From the NCBI GenBank assembly GCA_016165875.1, contig JABBOT010000080.1:7548759-7612758 (forward strand): a stretch of DNA of 64,000 nt. The letters run 5' to 3'. Shown here piece after piece: positions 13,276 through 21,117 of the stretch. The first letter of the stretch is position 1; each line of letters starts with the position of its first letter. A program made the translations under genes and the position numbers. The DNA is from Acanthopleura granulata. Taxonomy: Eukaryota > Mollusca > Polyplacophora > Chitonida > Chitonidae. The notes beneath the pieces were generated by a model. That model was given only the letters and a program-made list of their open reading frames with translations. It was not told where the DNA came from and did not search any database.

Positions 13276-13774
13276 TATTTATCTTTGAATGGCAAGCACA
13301 TTAAATACATCAGTGATCGGTATATTAGATGTATATATCTTCATTGGTGTCAAGATCTTAGACAAAATGATAGAGAGCAGACAGCATCAGCAAACTAGCT
13401 AAACAGTCATTCTGCTATCTTTTCGAAGTTTTCCGCATTTGTTGTGCAGATGTATTTCATATAACAGTGGATGAAAAATGCACCCCAATGAACTTGCATA
13501 GGGCTATCTGAACGGTCATGGTCGATGGTCGACCCCTCACTGTCAACAATGCCCTAACAACAACGCGAACAGGCGTTGCAAATATAAGCTTGAATAAATG
13601 AATAAATAAATAAATAAATACATCTGTATCTGTAAAGTGAAAATATACATATATATACCGTGCAATGCTCTTAAAACTCCTCAGCCTTAAGCACATGTAC
13701 AATGTAACGATTAGATACGAATTCCAAGAGACATTATGTATAATACCATCCATTCATAAAATGTAATTTAAATG

Positions 13775-14335
13775 ACTGTAATGGCCTTGATAAGGTCAAG
13801 GTCGCCGAAAATGAATAGGGTTCTTAATCAGGCCGGACTGTATGTGTGGTATAAGCTTAGTGAATGTGGGACAAACTGTTCAAAACACAGAACGTTCCCG
13901 AACCTTTTATAAAATTTGACCTAAATGACCCCAACGGCCTTGGAGAAAGCCAAGGTCGCTGAAAATCAATAGGGTCATTCTTTATGCCAAAGTATAAGTG
14001 TGGTTAAGTGTGGTGAACTTGGTCTAAGCCCGACTAGAGATAGAGGGTTTACAAGAACTTAGCCTAAATGATCCCAGTGACCACAAAGAAAAACGTCAAG
14101 TTTTTCCTCACACCAATGAGTAAGTGTAGTGTAAGTTTGGTGAACCAATACCAAACAGTTCTGGAGATAGAGCGTTTACGAGAATTTAACTTAACTGACA
14201 CAAACTACGTTGAAGAAAGAAATCAAGGTCCCCGAAAATCAATAGGATTCTTCCTCATGCCAAAGTGTAACTGTGGTGTAAGTTTGGTGAAATTGGGCTA
14301 AACCCGTTCTACAGATATAACGTTTAGAAGGATAT
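13775..14335. repeat. Degenerate ~130-bp tandem repeat, about 4 copies
   Basis: Repeated series of CCTAAATGACCCCAA, AAGGTCGCTGAAAATCAATAGG, ATGCCAAAGTATAAGTGTGG, GGTGAACTTGG and GATAGAGGGTTTACAAGAA. Units are diverged. The short open frames inside are by-products of the repeat. Confidence 0.7.
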
Positions 14336-15008
14336 GGACATTAGGACAGTAGGACATACGGGTAAAAAGCTTAAGAAAACAACTACGGATACCTGTTCTT
14401 GTACCTTTTAGATACATTTGCATTTTCTAATAACGCCAAAAATACGATTAACGCAAGTTTTGATTTAAAAACGGCCAGGAACGCTTTACTCGAGACAGGA
14501 TTATATCTGCATTGACGCGTCTCTGTAGTCGGTCTAGATATTCTGTTTCTCCGGCCTTGGATCAGGCCGATATTGTCCAGCTGTATACTTTACCCCTCAA
14601 AGTGTCCATGCTATCCACTGTTTCAGTTATGCACATTGACGTTTTTGCCTACAGAGTATGCAGTGTAATTCTCTTAACTACAGACAGAATGTTAGAACAC
14701 TGCATGTAAGTCCGGAAGCGAATAGGAGCCCTAATATATAAAGAAACAGAACGTCGTCATATTCGTTGAGGTACATTGTGAACCCATGACCTCACATAGA
14801 GTATGTCTTCTCTCTTGGGAAATGCGATGATCTTACCTGCCTTTGGGAATGCGACGATCACCACGTCATCCTCGCGGCAGGGAAGATCCGGCAGCCTCGT
14901 GAGGATTTCTTCTTGCGGTTTTGGGGGCCTGGGCGGATAATTCTTCCCCTTGAACTCATAACAGTTCATTGTGTCCCCATTCGGATCGGAGATGACGGCC
15001 AGCGGCAT

Positions 15009-15285
15009 GGTCTCCTGTAGCTTAGGTACCTCAGTGTATGTGAGCAGTGAATAAGATAGTGGTTAATGTTGGTCAGTCTAGCTTTAGAGTATTAGCCAAG
15101 TGTACACATTTAGATACGAGGTCAACTGTACCGTCACGAATGGTCATCCCTCAGAATGAGGGTCGCCGTACTGCGCTACACTAAAAAGGGACGTAACTCA
15201 TCCGGCATTTCTGATATCTAGCGCTATAAACGTCCGATTAGCACATAAAACACTGGTTCCCATAATTTACTTGATTTACTTTATT
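15009..15285. other. SULT-C upstream region, cut short by the Polinton
   Basis: Only 277 bp separate the SULT-C start codon from the left target-site copy. No TATA box is obvious. The last bases before the insertion (TTGATTTACTTTATT) resemble the complement of the SINE AAATAAATCAA tail. The rest of that SINE continues right of the element from 35,555. Confidence 0.65.
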
Positions 15286-15291
15286 GACGTT
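15286..15291. repeat. Polinton target-site duplication, left
   Basis: GACGTT directly before the first base of the element. The identical hexamer follows the last base of the element at 35,555-35,560. Six base pairs is the duplication size typical of Polintons. Confidence 0.95.
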
Positions 15292-15435
15292 AGTAGTATA
15301 AAATGTGGCCCACACCGCTCATTCCTATCTTTTAACCTGGGAGGTACGGAGGTACGTGGAGGTACGTGGAGGTACGGTGATGACGTCATATGACGTCATA
15401 TGTTTTGGTAAGGTAGAGTGTGGTTTTTTTCCTAT
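15292..15435 (+). repeat. Polinton terminal inverted repeat, left
   Basis: About 144 bp, near-identical to the reverse complement of 35,408-35,554. It contains four short direct repeats of GGAGGTACGT type at about 15,341-15,377. A perfect palindrome of two CRE sites (TGACGTCATATGACGTCA) follows at 15,381-15,398, then TTTTGGTAAGGTAGAGTGTG. Similarity stops after TTTTTTTCCTAT. Confidence 0.95.
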
Positions 15436-15647
15436 CAGGCGGTGTGCACGTGATCGGTTCATTCCGTGAGGTGGATTATGCGTGCATATAGAGAGATAGG
15501 GCTTATCAATCGATTGTTTTTACAGAAATATAGTATACAATACATTGTGAAATATTAGCTTTTAGTTGATTAAAACCATACATACATAACTCACCTATAT
15601 ATATCATGCTTAGATTTTTTGAAAGTTCCTTTCGGGAAGACATGGTT

Positions 15648-15663
15648 GGTCCTGAAAAGGACC
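15648..15663 (-). terminator. Histone-type mRNA 3' stem-loop (SL1)
   Basis: The minus strand reads CCAAC-GGTCCTTTTCAGGACC-AACCA: a 6-bp stem with a four-base TTTC loop, as in replication-dependent histone mRNAs, with the usual A/C-rich flanks. It begins 38 nt after the stop codon of the small gene at 15,701. A purine-rich CCCGAAAGGAACTTTC, resembling a U7 histone downstream element, starts 13 nt after the hairpin. Confidence 0.85.
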
Positions 15664-15700
15664 GTTGGGAATTTGGGAATGTGGGAAGTGGAGAGGTTGG

Positions 15701-16018
15701 CTATGGGTGGTTTTCTCCCCCCTCCTCCAGCTCTATCGTGCTCTCTGTCTCTCCCCCGCTCTCGGCCTCTCGCCCGCTCTCCGACTCTCCCCCGCCACCT
15801 CCTCGCTGAGGGTAGAAGATTATTCGTGAAATCCTTTGGGCATCTAACCTTAGGAGCGCCTGTACAAATCGCTCCCAAGCAGTTAGCTTCTGTCCCCTAG
15901 CGGTGACTAGTTGGGGGTAAATCGCCTCCCCCTGCAGATAGGCGCGGCGCACACGCTCGTGCTTGACGCATGCTACTCCGTATTCCGCTATCGCTCTTAA
16001 AACTGGGCTCATTTCCAT
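15701..16018 (-). CDS. Small terminal-gene family protein, copy 1
   Basis: A 105-residue protein of unknown function. I place the start at MEMSPVLRAIAEYG (16,018) because the longer open frame would read through a TATA box at 16,064-16,057. Residues 1-60 look helical and share the pattern AxxYGxACxxxE...AWERxxQAx with the gene at 31,784. The C-terminal third is a Gly run followed by an acidic Glu/Ser-rich tail. The gene points outward toward the left end of the element and ends in a histone-type 3' stem-loop. It is the best preserved of the left tandem units. The N-terminal similarity to its paralogues is visible, but I recognise no named family. Confidence 0.65.
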   Translation of the reverse strand: MEMSPVLRAIAEYGVACVKHERVRRAYLQGEAIYPQLVTARGQKLTAWERFVQALLRLDAQRISRIIFYPQRGGGGGESESGREAESGGETESTIELEEGGENHP

Positions 16019-16056
16019 TGTGACCGCTGGATATGAAATGTTTAGCGCGGGCTGGC

Positions 16057-16064
16057 TTTTATAC
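16057..16064 (-). promoter_or_regulatory. TATA box of terminal gene copy 1
   Basis: TATAAAAG on the minus strand, ending about 38 nt before the ATG at 16,018. The upstream stretch (TTTGCTCTCT, then CTTTACAAGCC) matches the promoter of the plus-strand paralogue near 31,690-31,730. Confidence 0.75.
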
Positions 16065-16178
16065 AAATCAGGGGGCTTGTAAAGTCCGGTGAAGTTCGGT
16101 AAACTTCGGTGTCGCGCCAAAAAGCGGGGCGGTCACAGAGAGCAAATTTTCAGAAACAATTCATGCATAACTAAGATA

Positions 16179-16400
16179 TCATGCTTAGATATTGAAAGTT
16201 TCCTTCGGAAGGGTTGGTTGGTCCTGAGAAGGACCGTTGTTTCACCCAGCTAACCTCTCGTTTTATTTGATTTGTGTGGATTCTGTTATTTTTAGAAGCT
16301 GTGCTAGTTAGCCAACCAGCGCGGACCGAAGAGAGAACAGTTACAAGCGTCGCAGTGCCATCTATCGGACAAAACACAGACATTAAAACGATACATACAT
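16179..16400 (-). pseudogene. Terminal-gene unit lacking its coding region
   Basis: The middle of three tandem units that each begin ATCATGCTTAGATATT. The minus strand shows the unit's promoter segment (CGATAGATGG, GCGACGCTTGTAAC and CTTCGGTCCGCGC, shared with about 16,890-16,981), a weak TATA-like AAATAAAA and then, after only a few dozen bases, a histone-type stem-loop at 16,220-16,235. No reading frame lies between them. It may be a deleted copy or, less likely, a short noncoding transcript unit. Confidence 0.55.
16220..16235 (-). terminator. Histone-type stem-loop variant (SL2)
   Basis: Minus strand GGTCCTTCTCAGGACC followed by AACCAACC. The 6-bp stem is perfect. The loop is TCTC instead of TTTC, one change from the canonical loop. 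It sits in the unit that lacks a coding region, which fits relaxed selection. Confidence 0.65.
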
Positions 16401-16406
16401 AATTCA

Positions 16407-16408
<2 letters not shown>

Positions 16409-16453
<45 letters not shown>
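16409..16453. repeat. (TA)n microsatellite
   Basis: Uninterrupted TA dinucleotide run at the junction of the second and third tandem terminal-gene units. Confidence 0.95.
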
Positions 16454-16455
<2 letters not shown>

Positions 16456-16496
16456 TGCTTAGATATTTTGAAAGTTCCTTTCGGGAAGACATGGTT

Positions 16497-16512
16497 GGTC
16501 CTGAAAAGGACC
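16497..16512 (-). terminator. Histone-type mRNA 3' stem-loop (SL3)
   Basis: Minus strand CCAAA-GGTCCTTTTCAGGACC-AACCA, with a canonical stem, TTTC loop and flanks. CCCGAAAGGAACTTTC follows at the same distance as in SL1. It belongs to the unit with the start codon at 16,829. Confidence 0.85.
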
Positions 16513-16676
16513 TTTGGAAATGTGGGGAGTGGGGAGGGTGGTTGGTTTTTAATTTCCCACTCCACCCTGCTGTTCCCCCTTCTGCTTGTCCTCCTCCCCT
16601 GGCGCGGTGTTTGGTGTTGGTGTGGCTGGAGGTGTCCACGAGGGAAATGGCTTCCCCTGCGCCACACACGCCGCTC

Positions 16677-16829
16677 TCATTCCCACCAGCTGGCCACCTC
16701 CGCTCGACTATTCTCTATTTCCACTGCACCCATCGCTAGCAATCTAGCGTTGATGTTGAGACTCGGTTCATACCGTTCGTATGCCTTAGCATACTCCGCA
16801 ATGGCTGTCGCTAGCACTGCGTCATCCAT
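16677..16829 (-). pseudogene. Small terminal-gene family protein, copy 3 (interrupted)
   Basis: From the ATG at 16,829 (MDDAVLATAIAEYAKAYERYE) the N-terminal helical region resembles copy 1 (AIAEYxxAxxxxE). The frame reaches a TGA after 50 codons, at the point where the paralogues have the AWER segment. Open sequence rich in Gly, Arg and Pro continues in other frames to the stem-loop at 16,512, so an indel has probably broken the gene. A TATA box lies at 16,880-16,873. Alternatively it is a genuine 50-residue product with a long 3' UTR. Confidence 0.5.
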
Positions 16830-16872
16830 GTTATTCTTGAGTGAATGGTACAGTCCCGCTTAAACGCTGCTG

Positions 16873-16880
16873 CTTTTATA
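16873..16880 (-). promoter_or_regulatory. TATA box of terminal gene copy 3
   Basis: Minus strand GATTCATATAAAAGC, about 44 nt before the ATG. The GATTCATATAAAAG context is nearly the same as at the plus-strand gene at 31,742. Confidence 0.75.
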
Positions 16881-16991
16881 TGAATCGGGTGGATTCTGCT
16901 ATTTTTAGAACGTGTGCCAGTTAGGCAGCGCGGACCGAAGGGAAAACCGTTACAAGCATCGCAGCGCCATCTATCGGGATTCACCGTCTGT

Positions 16992-17129
16992 GGGGAATCC
17001 CCATTTTGTGACAGTTGTTTTTGTCATTATGTCAAATTTGGACCTACCTGCTGCTATTGGGGAATTTCCACAAGTTTTTGCGTCATACCAAAAAAATTTC
17101 CACAAGTTTTTTGCGTCATACCAAAAAAA
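16992..17129 (+). repeat. Displaced inner part of the inverted repeat, left
   Basis: GGGGAATCCCCATTTTGTGAC and AATTTCCACAAGTTTTTTGCG-TCATACCAAAAAAATT are the inverse of 35,310-35,406. At the right end this block directly adjoins the terminal repeat. Here it is separated from it by ~1.55 kb holding the three outward small-gene units. The TTCCACAAG-TTTTTGCGTCATACC motif is itself doubled on this side. Confidence 0.8.
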
Positions 17130-17135
17130 TTGTCC

Positions 17136-17143
17136 TATATAAA
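17136..17143 (+). promoter_or_regulatory. TATA box of the PC4-like gene
   Basis: TATATAAA, about 160 nt before the ATG at 17,303. It lies directly at the inner edge of the inverted-repeat block. The leader between them contains a (CCTG)n run. Confidence 0.65.
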
Positions 17144-17206
17144 GCTGCTCATTCCCACACTTCACCCAGCAGTCTACCTCGGGACTTCTCGCCCGTCAAC
17201 TAGCAT

Positions 17207-17275
17207 AGCCTGCCTGCCTGCCTGCCTGCCCGCCTGCCTGCCTCCCTGCCTGCCTGCCTGCCTGCCAGCCTGCTT
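17207..17275. repeat. (CCTG)n microsatellite
   Basis: About 16 CCTG units with a few substitutions, in the presumed 5' leader of the PC4-like gene. The long open frame on the opposite strand here is a by-product of the repeat. Confidence 0.9.
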
Positions 17276-17302
17276 GACTTACTTTTTTTTTCCCTCCTCA
17301 TT

Positions 17303-18259
17303 ATGCCAAGAAGTAAACAGCAGCCATCAACAACACCGACTGGGGCAATGAATACTTTTTTATCTGCCAAAGAAGAAGAAGTGGATGTACAACCCCCGCC
17401 TAAGAAGCGAATTAAACTTGGTCGGCCTGGGAAGAAGATTTCGGCGAAAACCTGTGATATCGATATTCCTAATGGGTATCGTATTCGGGTTGGAGAAGAT
17501 AAAATCACCTTCGCTCAACATGTTAACCAACCTTACGAACGGAATATAGCCATCCCGGTGAGTGCCTGGGACGAGTTTGAAAGCCTCCTACAATCACAAA
17601 CCGCTAGATGAGTAATCGGGCCTATACCAGCGAATGAAGATGGGACTGACATTAGCGTACCGTCAGAACAGCTGTTTCGGTTGAATGATGACGTTTTCTT
17701 CAGTTTGTCAACATATAACGACCCACAAACTGGGGAGCGGTGGTGGTATTTGAATATCAAACAATGGATGCACTACAGCAAGGAGGGAAAATATTATCCT
17801 AGAAAAGGTGGTATCACTTTCCGAGCTGATAGGTGGAAACACTTGAGTGAGGCCTGCCAGCGTATTCGGGGGATACTTGGAAAGACAGATGAGGGAGTGT
17901 CCTATACAGCTAATGCGTCGCCTATCTCCCCACAGCCACCAATGCCTCTCACTGATGAGGAGAACAGCTTACTTGATAATTTAACGTGGCGTATGATGAT
18001 CCAGCATATGACCCCGCTACTCAATCAAGTCAAAGAGGAACAGTGTGAGGGTTGCCGCGAGCAGCATCCTAGTCAAAATCGCCATTCGTGTCTCCAGGCA
18101 TTACAACACCTGGATATGGAGAGTGAAATTGTAGTTGAGCAAGCGGCATTACGTTTGGCTGAGACTAAGGTGCTCGATGCTTTTCGAGATGCAGCTAAAG
18201 ACGATCAATGGAGCGATGATAAAATCCGCCGGTATCTGGACAGGTGTGACATCCAGTAG
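17303..18259 (+). pseudogene. Double PC4-like ssDNA-binding protein with in-frame TGA
   Basis: Starts MPRSKQQPSTTPTGAMNTF. A Lys/Arg-rich segment (PPPKKRIKLGRPGKK) looks like a nuclear signal. Next comes a first compact beta-rich unit ending IPVSAWDEFESLL. A TGA stands at 17,609-17,611, after which the same frame stays open to the TAG at 18,257. The second part (from about 17,681) is a clear PC4/Sub1-like domain: GERWWYLNIKQWMHY, then YYPRKGGITFRADRWKHL. PC4 domains bind single-stranded DNA and act in transcription or replication. A helical tail has CEGC and C-x2-H spacing that could bind zinc. The one stop may be a nonsense mutation or read-through. If two genes, the second lacks a good start before MNDDVFFSL (17,681). 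Confidence 0.7.
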
Positions 18260-18280
18260 CGTAATCCAGATTTCTCCGAT

Positions 18281-18750
18281 ATGTTCCTCCAGCGGTTGAC
18301 AAGCGGAAAGTGTGAAGGTGACGGAGAAGGGTAAGTAAGTATTCCTTTTTTTTTTTAACAAAAAAAATATGAAAAGTCATTCTTTTTACACTGAGCTATA
18401 TGTAATGTTTAATTAATTTTATACACTAGTGTTTTCCAGGTATACTATATAAACTATGGTGCAAAGTCATGTGAGCTTATACTGAATTATAGACATGTAT
18501 ATTTATTTATTTATTTATTTATTTACTTATTTACAGACCACCTACATCTTCCCGCAAACGATTTCAATTTAACTCGGACCATGGAGGAAATATTAGAGTG
18601 CTTAATTTCGACAATTGTAAGGGTTTTCATTTGGGGAATACATCGATATCAACAGTGAATACGTATCAGGGGACTGGACGTGTGGAGACGAAGAGTACAA
18701 CAAAACTAAGCCATTACATGGACAATTTATTGAATTTTGAAATTTGGTGA
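18281..18750 (+). CDS. Spliced small protein with RHIM-like motif
   Basis: Exon 1 is 18,281-18,330, ending in a strong GTAAGTAAGT donor. The 206-bp intron ends TTATTTACAG, and exon 2 is 18,537-18,750. The product has about 87 residues. Exon 2 contains LNFDNCKGFHLGNTSIS. This resembles the RIP homotypic interaction motif, whose core is (I/V)-Q-(I/V/L)-G in an N-rich beta context; here the tetrad is F-H-L-G. RHIM segments build amyloid-like signalling contacts in innate immunity and cell death. The exon 1 frame is the same as that of the PC4-like gene, separated only by its TAG, so this exon could also be the 3' end of that gene. Motif assignment is by eye. An AATAAA follows near 18,994. Confidence 0.5.
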
Positions 18751-19330
18751 CATGTTGTTGTTGTTGTTGTTGTTGCTGTTAACTAATAGTGCTAGTTTTT
18801 GCGAGTTCTTTATATTATCGACATACTCTACGATTTTTGAATTTTGCGATTTGGTGAGAAAAAAAAAATGTTATTGTTAACTCTTAGTTCCAGTTTACGA
18901 GTTCTCGATTTATTCTTTCTGTACATATCTTGAAGGTTGAATACTGTAAAACATCGTTATCTTGTTCAGTGCGTTTGTAATGTTCGAGTAAAAAAATAAA
19001 AGAGAAAAAAAAAAGTGTGGAAAAATATGTGTTTGTTTGTTTTATGATGTAGCAGTTTATCTTGATAACCGGTCTTGATCTGATTGATGTTTAGTGTCTT
19101 TTATCGTGGGCTAAAAAAAAAAGATTGGTGTTGATTTCTATTTATTCCTAGTCTACGACTCCCAGGCTTACTGCGTGATTTATGGTGCGAAGAGTATCTC
19201 CCCTTGAAACGGGAAAAGGTTTGGCTGACAGTCAATGGGAGGTAACTCATGCCAAACCTCACTTTAGCAGTTTTCGTACATGTACGTATAAATATCACTA
19301 AATATTGAGGCTCCGTATATATGTATACGT
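18751..19330. other. Spacer before the Bcl-2-like gene
   Basis: AT-rich. It has a GTT repeat (18,752-18,780), a likely poly(A) signal AATAAA near 18,994 and a TATA-like TAGTATAAGA at 19,340-19,349 serving the next gene. No protein gene seen. Confidence 0.6.
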
Positions 19331-19414
19331 CGGTCAAGGGTAGTATAAGACGTGTGGTGCTCTACAATATTTCATTATTATTTCACTAGCTACACAGGTG
19401 ACAAGACGTCTAAG

Positions 19415-19774
19415 ATGAAATCGCGGGTTTTAGAATGGAGAGAACTTGTTGATTCAGTAACCGACCTCCAAGCATATAAGGGGGTAGTGGAATCTATGTT
19501 TGAAGATCAACTGGTGAATGAAGGACGCTGCACTATTCTCCGACTATTCACCAAAGACGTTTGTGACCGGCTAGAGAATTCTAATCCGATTCGTAAATAC
19601 TATCACCAGGAAGTTATACCGAAACTCATGGACTTACAGCGCAAGTCACCCACTACAACCCCTATAAAACCTGAATCAATATCTCTCACGCCCCGGATGC
19701 TTTACACATCTCTAGCTGTCTGTATCACTTGCGCCGCTACTTGTTGGTTTTTAGTGAAAATGGGTATAAAATAA
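19415..19774 (+). CDS. Tail-anchored Bcl-2-like protein (tentative)
   Basis: A 119-residue protein. The ATG at 19,415 is preferred because upstream in-frame codons lack an ATG. Residues 1-75 are helical and include VESMFEDQLVNEGRCTILRLF, reminiscent of the BH1 signature (F-x-D-x-x-N-x-GR). The C-terminus MLYTSLAVCITCAATCWFLVKMGIK is a single hydrophobic anchor with a short basic end, the layout of tail-anchored Bcl-2 proteins on mitochondria or ER. Bcl-2 homologues are known in some adintoviruses, which supports the reading. The protein is short for the family and no BH2 is apparent, so it might be an unrelated tail-anchored protein. Confidence 0.5.
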   Translation: MKSRVLEWRELVDSVTDLQAYKGVVESMFEDQLVNEGRCTILRLFTKDVCDRLENSNPIRKYYHQEVIPKLMDLQRKSPTTTPIKPESISLTPRMLYTSLAVCITCAATCWFLVKMGIK

Positions 19775-19790
19775 AACGAACCTGACCAAT

Positions 19791-20960
19791 ATGACTTACC
19801 GCCGAGGAAGGAAGAAGAGAGTTCGATTCCATACGAGGACAAAGAAGAAGAACAAAATGGGCATAACAAAATCTCAGGATACACTCGCTAAAGTCTTACA
19901 ACAGCTGTATTATGACCCCCAAAGTGCAGCTGCTTATAGTGGAGTGGGTGCTTTATTACGGACAGCACGTCAGCATGATTTACCTGTGTCACGTGACGAT
20001 ATAAAGACTTGGTTGGCCGAACAGGAGGCGTATACACTTCATCGGCCGGCTCGGCGACACTATGCTCGTAATAGAGTTATTGTGGGTGGAATAGACAGTC
20101 AGTGGCAAGCTGACTTGGTTGACATGAGTAAACTAGCCAGGTATAATTCAGGTAACCGGTACTTGCTCACATGCATCGATATTCTTTCTAAATACGCTTG
20201 GGTAGTCCCCGTACCTACTAAGACAGGTGCTAACCTCATTGAGGCACTTAAAAGGATATTCAAGTCTGGACGAAAACCATTATTTTTACAAACTGACGAG
20301 GGAACAGAGTTTCTCAACAAGCCATTTCAGACATTTTTAAAGAAACATGGGATTTTTTATTTTCATACATTTAATGAAACGAAAGCTTCCGTAATTGAGC
20401 GGTTTAATCGCACCTTTAAAGGTCGGGTGCATAAATATTTCACCACTAATAACACTCGACGTTACCTGGATGTTTTACCTGGCTTAACGGAGGGTTACAA
20501 TCGTGCGTATCACCGCAGCATTCAGCGAGCCCCGATTACCGTTACAACTGACAATGGACATGAAGTTCGGGCTATATTATATAGCTCTATGAAGTCCTGG
20601 TGCAGTCGGCGAATTTATCGGTATAAAATAGGAGATCTCGTTCGCATTAGTAAAGTCAAGAGAACTTTTGAGAAGTCTTACCTATCTAACTGGAGTCAAG
20701 AAATTTTCCGCGTTGTAGCACGGCATCCTCGCGAACCTGTGGTGTATACATTAGCTGATTTGAATGGAGAAAAACTCTCGGGGACATTTTATGAGGCAGA
20801 ACTCCAACCCGTTAAAACAACACTGGTATCGTACTATCAAGTGGAGAGAGTATTAGGTAGCAAAAAAGAACGTGGCAAAACATATTACTTGGTGAAATGG
20901 CGAGACTGGCCAGCTAGTTTTAATTCGTGGGTGCCAGCGAGAGATGTTAAACGTATTTAA
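19791..20960 (+). CDS. Polinton integrase with chromodomain
   Basis: Retroviral-type integrase, 389 residues, which joins the element's ends to target DNA and produces the 6-bp duplication. The N-terminus is very basic (YRRGRKKRVRF). A helical region follows (KVLQQLYYDPQSAAAYSG). The catalytic core has D108 (WQADLVDM), D169 (LQTDEGTEF) and E203 (VIERFNRTFK), giving an intact D,D-E triad. The last ~45 residues form a chromodomain (YYQVERVLGSKKERGKTYYL, then VKWRDWPASFNSWVP), suggesting targeting through modified histones. The frame is intact. It starts 17 nt after the preceding stop, and MGITKSQ at codon 23 is an alternative start. Confidence 0.95.
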   Translation: MTYRRGRKKRVRFHTRTKKKNKMGITKSQDTLAKVLQQLYYDPQSAAAYSGVGALLRTARQHDLPVSRDDIKTWLAEQEAYTLHRPARRHYARNRVIVGGIDSQWQADLVDMSKLARYNSGNRYLLTCIDILSKYAWVVPVPTKTGANLIEALKRIFKSGRKPLFLQTDEGTEFLNKPFQTFLKKHGIFYFHTFNETKASVIERFNRTFKGRVHKYFTTNNTRRYLDVLPGLTEGYNRAYHRSIQRAPITVTTDNGHEVRAILYSSMKSWCSRRIYRYKIGDLVRISKVKRTFEKSYLSNWSQEIFRVVARHPREPVVYTLADLNGEKLSGTFYEAELQPVKTTLVSYYQVERVLGSKKERGKTYYLVKWRDWPASFNSWVPARDVKRI

Positions 20961-21000
20961 AAACAGTTTTCATTCTACCTGTGCTCAGTCTCCTCTCACG

Positions 21001-21117
21001 ATGCCTAAGTGTGTGGGTGACTGTGTGCGAAGTGTACGTGAGAATAAAGGCCCCGCTATAGTTGCAGGTGTCGTCCTGTTGTATATTGGATTGTTATATC
21101 GGTGGAGTGGGAATTGA
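21001..21117 (+). CDS. Small membrane protein
   Basis: A 38-codon frame from ATG at 21,001. It has a cysteine-containing polar N-terminus and one hydrophobic span (AIVAGVVLLYIGLLYRW). The +1 frame stays open from here to 21,736 and encodes a charged region (LTSQLTEDKYFLRILQERLN) and then a Pro/Ser/Thr-rich stretch, without an ATG of its own. The two may be one gene split by a frameshift near 21,080-21,117. Polintons commonly carry a short membrane protein near the ATPase, but I cannot name this one. Confidence 0.45.
   Translation: MPKCVGDCVRSVRENKGPAIVAGVVLLYIGLLYRWSGN

Larger units (their letters stand above)
11129..15008 (-). pseudogene. Cytosolic sulfotransferase C, inactivated
   Basis: Minus-strand SULT gene in the usual exon layout. 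Exon 1 is 15008-14837 (MPLAVISDPNGDTMNC to AFPKAG, donor GTAAGA), exon 2 is 12735-12412 and exon 3 is 11232-11129 (FDYVQAWDEFF to YENLKQ, donor GTAAAA). There are three lesions. Codon 12571-12569 in exon 2 is TAA where gene D has Tyr (VTPEL-Y-PKD). The exon 3 acceptor reads CGG instead of CAG. No exons 4-5 exist before the gene runs into truncated SULT-B tail to tail. The Polinton insertion lies 284 bp upstream of the start codon, where the promoter would be. Exon 1 alone looks intact. Confidence 0.87.

Noticed and set aside
15648..15663. Bacterial-style intrinsic terminators
   Set aside because: The hairpins have no T-run directly after them and the genome is eukaryotic; flanks and loop fit the histone signal much better.
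15606..15900. Plus-strand open frames across the left stem-loop units
   Set aside because: They run antisense through the hairpins and the low-complexity tail of the minus-strand gene; composition is a mirror of its Glu/Ser-rich region.
17200..17508. Minus-strand open frame with AGRQAGR repeats
   Set aside because: It is the complement of the (CCTG)n repeat and the PC4-like gene.
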